Positions 60,973 to 64,000 of a stretch of 64,000 bases of DNA are shown in pieces (within the stretch, counting starts at the first letter, position 1; each line of letters begins with the position of its first letter). The stretch comes from VAZQ01 sp035293945 (lineage in GTDB: Bacteria; Pseudomonadota; Alphaproteobacteria; Rhizobiales; Xanthobacteraceae): the NCBI GenBank assembly GCA_035293945.1, contig DATGLV010000024.1, forward strand, positions 186,001 to 250,000. The letters are read 5' to 3'. The position numbers and the translations under genes were made by a program. The notes under the pieces are model-generated. The model did no database searches and was not told the origin of the DNA. It worked only from the letters and a program-made list of their open reading frames with translations.

Positions 60973-62283
60973 ATGCAGGCTGTTGGAAATGGGAACGACG
61001 CGCGAGCCGATCTGGAATTAGCTGCCGGCAACGGCTTGCTGCATCGGCGGGCCCTGCTTGCCAGCGGCGCCGGGATCGCAGCTGCGCTCAGCGGCTACAC
61101 ATTGCGCGAGCCTGCGCAAGCCGCTCCGCTCCCGGTTGAGCCGTGGATGCGAGAGCCCACCGCGGTTGGCCTGGAGCCATATGGCGCGCCTTCCCGTTAT
61201 GAAAGCAAGGTCGTGCGCGGCGGCCGCAATGAACCGGCCGGCAGCCCGACCTCGGGCACCGGCTCGATCCGCACGCCGTTGCACCTCCTCAACGGGACCA
61301 TCACGCCCAATGGCCTGCATCATGTGCGGCTGCACAGCGGCGTGCCGGATATCGATCCCGACCGGCATCGCCTGCTTCTGCACGGGCTGGTCGATCGGCC
61401 TCTCGTCTATACGCTCGATGCACTGGCCAAATATCCAATGGAGTCGCATCCCTATTTTCTCGAGTGCACCGGCAACAGCATCGAGCTCTATGCCAAAGAG
61501 CCGCTGAAGGCGGGAGTGGAGCGATTGCACGGGCAGATATCCTGTGCCGAATGGACGGGGGTGCGCCTCGCAACCCTGCTCGAGGAGGCCGGCGTCAAGG
61601 CCGAGGCAAAATGGATTCTTGCTGAAGGCGCCGACGCTGCCGGCATGGCACGCAGCGTTCCGCTCGCCAAGATCGCAGACGACGCACTGATCGCCCTCTA
61701 TCAGAACGGCGAGCGGCTGCGGCCTTCGAACGGCTATCCGATGCGCCTGTTTCTGCCCGGATACCAGGGCACCGCAAACATCAAGTACCTGCGCCGGATC
61801 AAGCTGATCAAAGGTCCGGCGCAAACGCGCGACGAGACCGCGCGCTATGCCATCACCGGGGCGGATGGGATCACGACCGAGTTCTATCTGCAGTTCGACG
61901 CCAAGTCGGTGATCACGCAGCCGGCGCCGGAGCTCGCTCTGCGGGGGCCGGGCCTCTACAAGATTTCCGGCCTCGCCTGGTCGGGGCGCGGGCGCGGCAT
62001 CATCAAGAGGGTCGAGGTTTCCGCCGACGCAGGCCGAAGCTGGGCGGAGGCGATGATTGCCTCTCCGGTCATGCCGAAGGCGCTGGTGCGCTTCGAGATG
62101 CTCTGGCGGTGGGACGGGCAACCCGCCGTGCTGCAAAGCCGCGCCACCGACGAGACCGGGTACACGCAGTGGACGCGCGACCAGATGCTGGCCGCGCGCG
62201 GTCCGGCAGGCAACTACATGACCAATTGCATCATCAGCTGGGCGGTCAATGAAAAGGGGGAGCTCAGCAATGTCTATGCTTAA
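60973..62283 (+). CDS. soxC: SoxC: sulfane dehydrogenase, molybdopterin subunit
   Basis: This 436-residue protein has a Tat leader (LLHRRALLASGAGIAAALSG) for export of the folded molybdoenzyme. The sulfite-oxidase-type core is LHLLNGTITPNGLHHVRLHSGVPDIDPDRHRLLLHGLVDRPLVYTLDAL, with Cys165 in FLECTGNSIEL as the molybdenum ligand, then SCAEWTGVRLATLLEEAGV and RLFLPGYQGTANIKYLRRIKL, the dimerisation domain. With SoxD it oxidises the sulfane sulfur of SoxY-bound intermediates, delivering electrons to cytochrome c. The SoxD ATG overlaps its last codons. SoxXAYZB genes are not in this window. Confidence 0.93.
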   Translation: MQAVGNGNDARADLELAAGNGLLHRRALLASGAGIAAALSGYTLREPAQAAPLPVEPWMREPTAVGLEPYGAPSRYESKVVRGGRNEPAGSPTSGTGSIRTPLHLLNGTITPNGLHHVRLHSGVPDIDPDRHRLLLHGLVDRPLVYTLDALAKYPMESHPYFLECTGNSIELYAKEPLKAGVERLHGQISCAEWTGVRLATLLEEAGVKAEAKWILAEGADAAGMARSVPLAKIADDALIALYQNGERLRPSNGYPMRLFLPGYQGTANIKYLRRIKLIKGPAQTRDETARYAITGADGITTEFYLQFDAKSVITQPAPELALRGPGLYKISGLAWSGRGRGIIKRVEVSADAGRSWAEAMIASPVMPKALVRFEMLWRWDGQPAVLQSRATDETGYTQWTRDQMLAARGPAGNYMTNCIISWAVNEKGELSNVYA

Positions 62284-62827
62284 GAATCCCGAGCCTCGAG
62301 CACCGGTTCGCTGCCGGCTTATTGTTGGTGCCACAGTGGTCGTTGCGTGCGGCGCTTCATACGCGCAGGAGAAACCGCATTTCGGTCAGCCTGCGACCTC
62401 TGAAGAAATCTCAGCCTGGGACATCACCGCCGAACCGGACGGTGAAGGCCTGCCGCCGGGCAGCGGGACCGCGCGACAGGGCGCCGCGGTCTATGCGGCC
62501 CAATGCCGATCCTGCCACGGCGAGAAAGGTGCCGGCGGACCGGCGACCAGACTTGCAGGGGTCCAAGGCACGATCGGCGCCAAGACCGCGCGGGTGAGGA
62601 CAATCGGCACTTTCTGGCCCTATGCGACGACCATCTTCAATTATGTGTTCACCGCGATGCCGTTCCAAAATACCAAATCACTGACCCATGAGGAGACCTA
62701 TGCGGTCACGGCCTATCTTCTCTATCTCAACGGTGTAATCGGCGAAGATGACGTGATGAATGCCGACACGCTGCCGAAGGTGAAAATGCCCAATCACGAT
62801 TATTTCGTGCAGCACGTCACGGAATAG
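62270..62827 (+). CDS. soxD: SoxD: sulfane dehydrogenase, c-type cytochrome subunit
   Basis: This 185-residue protein starts at ATG 62270, 14 bases inside the SoxC gene, with GGGGGAG upstream. A signal peptide (to SYA-QE) precedes one cytochrome c domain with CRSCH (79-83) and TMPFQNTKSLTHEETYAVTAYLLYLNGVIGED. PGSGTARQGAAVYAAQC and RTIGTFWPYATTIFNYVFTAMPFQN are typical of SoxD. It takes electrons from the molybdenum of SoxC and passes them to the respiratory chain. It is shorter than some SoxD with a second heme, so only one heme is present. Confidence 0.9.
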   Translation: MSMLKNPEPRAPVRCRLIVGATVVVACGASYAQEKPHFGQPATSEEISAWDITAEPDGEGLPPGSGTARQGAAVYAAQCRSCHGEKGAGGPATRLAGVQGTIGAKTARVRTIGTFWPYATTIFNYVFTAMPFQNTKSLTHEETYAVTAYLLYLNGVIGEDDVMNADTLPKVKMPNHDYFVQHVTE

Positions 62828-63296
62828 ATTCGCGTCGCAAGCGGGCGACGCGCTCGCGCGGGTTCGGCCTCCTCACACGTCATTTACTTCTCGTCCTGCA
62901 GCCGAGATATGTGCTCGCTCGGATTGCGCTGGTCGGCGCTTTGACAATTGCACCAAGGGCCAATATCGCGCAGGCGAACTCCGTGGTACCTTCCGCTGCA
63001 GCCAATATTGCCGGCATGCAGCCAATATTGCCGGCATTACGCGCAGCCCTCGGGGCCCAAGTCCGAGGTGACCGCATGGTGCACTGTCAGCCGGGCTCTG
63101 GACGGAGCCTGACCCGCCGAGCAGTCCCTGGACGTGCTCGGTGGCAGAGTCTTGGCAACTTGGTCAAGTCGGATGCTCCTGAGCGCGTCGGCGCTAATCG
63201 GACTTGGCTTTGCGGAACCGGGCCGGGCAACCTTGCGACCGTGGCGGTCGCGGCCGTTGTGGCGACGTGGATGGGCCTGCGTCTTCGACAGGCCAT
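62828..63296. other. Intergenic region with a 20-bp tandem duplication
   Basis: These 469 bp have no confident gene. An open frame at 62911-63300 looks signal-peptide-like at first (ALVGALTIAPRANIAQA), but the rest is unlike protein. A perfect 20-bp tandem duplication lies at 62998-63037. Confidence 0.5.
62998..63037. repeat. 20-bp perfect tandem duplication
   Basis: gcagccaatattgccggcat is repeated head to tail. A weaker half copy (gggccaatatcgcgcag) precedes it. Confidence 0.85.
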
Positions 63297-64000
63297 ATGA
63301 TGATCCGATCGCTCCTAGAACGATATTGGCTCGTTTTTTCCGTGGCCGCGATACTCATACTCCTACTCGCTGCGGGAGTCTTTGTCGTCGCAACACTGCC
63401 GCCGCGAACGATCGTGATGGCCACAGGCCCGAAAGGGGCGGCGAACTACCAGTTGGGCGACCGCTACCGCGAATTCCTCGCCAAGTCCGGCGTCGAACTG
63501 AAGCTGATGCCGACGGCTGGAAGCCTGGAAAATCTGGAGCTGCTCCGCGACTCAAAATCGGGCGTGAGCGTCGCGCTGGTTCAGGGAGGCGACGCGGGTG
63601 GCGGGGGATCGTCGGGCATCGAATCCCTCGGCACCGTTGGCTACGAGCCATTGTGGCTATTCCACCGAAGCGAGATTGAGGGAAATCTCCGCGGGCTGGC
63701 CGGCCGACGGGTCTCGATCGGTCCGGAGGGGAGCGGTGCCCGAGCCTTTGCGTTGAACATCCTGAAACGAACTAAAACCGAGGGGACAATTGGCGAGTTG
63801 CTGGGATATGCGCCGCAAGTTGCGGCGGAGAAATTGATCGCGGGCGACATTGACGCCGCGTTTATCGTGACCGGATGGGACTCGCCCGCGGTGCAGTCGC
63901 TGGTTAACGCCAAAGGCGTGGAGCTCGCGGGCTTCCCCAGGGCAGACGCCTTGGTCGTTCTCTACCCATTTCTGACCAAATTGTCGGTGCCCCGCGGAGT
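63297..64000 (+). CDS. TAXI-family (TRAP-type) substrate-binding protein, partial at window edge
   Basis: An open frame starts at ATG 63297 (or the next ATG) and runs off the window, with no stop in 234 codons. It has a membrane-spanning or signal segment (LLERYWLVFSVAAILILLLAAGVFVVA), then TIVMATGPKGAANYQLGDRYREFLAKSGVELKLMPTAGSLENLELLRDSKSGVSVALVQGGDAGG, YEPLWLFHR, GLAGRRVSIGPEGSGARAFALNIL and LIAGDIDAAFIVTGWDSPAVQSLV. This matches TAXI proteins, which bind glutamate or glutarate-like ligands. The membrane anchor at the N-terminus and likely C-terminal helices are known in this family. It is downstream of soxD by 469 bp. Confidence 0.85.
   Translation, partial: MMIRSLLERYWLVFSVAAILILLLAAGVFVVATLPPRTIVMATGPKGAANYQLGDRYREFLAKSGVELKLMPTAGSLENLELLRDSKSGVSVALVQGGDAGGGGSSGIESLGTVGYEPLWLFHRSEIEGNLRGLAGRRVSIGPEGSGARAFALNILKRTKTEGTIGELLGYAPQVAAEKLIAGDIDAAFIVTGWDSPAVQSLVNAKGVELAGFPRADALVVLYPFLTKLSVPRG

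Noticed and set aside
62911..63300. 129-aa ORF after soxD
   Set aside because: Only its first 30 residues look like a signal peptide; the rest is low-quality and contains the 20-bp tandem duplication, so I leave it as intergenic.

Overview
The window is chromosomal DNA of a high-GC Gram-negative bacterium. It most resembles a soil or freshwater alphaproteobacterium of the order Hyphomicrobiales (Bradyrhizobium / Xanthobacteraceae-like). This is inferred from three orphan tripartite-tricarboxylate (Bug/TctC) binding proteins, an HWE-type histidine kinase, an Omp25-like barrel, many small secreted proteins, and the style of the dispersed hairpin repeats. No rRNA, tRNA, CRISPR array, prophage or intact insertion sequence was seen.

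Layout. 0-7.4 kb: secreted proteins, including the first members of an expanded exported family with GRDWP / GY-IGRW / EGD-LVV / ALTRPW motifs, a DUF6152 protein, a TIG-like repeat protein with a small partner, and a cassette of gluconate-dehydrogenase-subunit-3-like protein plus GMC flavoprotein dehydrogenase. 7.4-13.8 kb: tandem hairpin repeats, a HigBA toxin-antitoxin pair, a Bug receptor, an NHL-type propeller protein, a stretch of gene remnants, and an MmgE/PrpD protein. 14-20.3 kb: small stress or redox proteins, an alpha/beta-hydrolase/cyclase-like/LuxR fusion regulator, and a GGDEF-EAL protein. 20.4-24.6 kb: a cupredoxin next to an outer-membrane-type protein with one N-terminal heme site, two DUF6644-like membrane proteins, and a YncE-like propeller. 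24.7-32.3 kb: a Cj0069-like protein, a DUF1259 protein, ChrA with decayed chrB and propeller fragments, TrmO, and a LemA + M48 protease pair. 32.5-37.8 kb: a probable catabolic operon (LLM flavin oxidoreductase, two Bug receptors, an NTF2-fold protein, a D-aminoacylase-family amidohydrolase).

39.2-44.1 kb: a minus-strand operon of a heme-barrel protein, an Omp25-like barrel, three diheme c-type cytochromes and a small secreted protein. This is the most interesting system in the window. Together with the second heme-barrel/cupredoxin pair at 20.4-22.2 kb, its parts list resembles the Cyc2 - diheme c4 - rusticyanin electron-transfer chain, so exchange of electrons across the outer membrane is a reasonable, unproven hypothesis. 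44.6-52.6 kb: four more members of the expanded secreted family, mixed with an MFS transporter, an esterase and a TauE/SafE exporter. 53-64 kb: a lactate permease, an HWE sensor kinase, an NMT1-like binding protein, two alpha/beta hydrolases, SoxCD sulfur-oxidation subunits, and the start of a TAXI-type binding protein cut by the window edge.

Small features include several families of dispersed palindromic repeats. One carries compensatory base changes across its copies. Another is a MITE-like element that overlaps the 5' end of a cytochrome gene. All functional calls come from motif recognition by eye; no database search was run.
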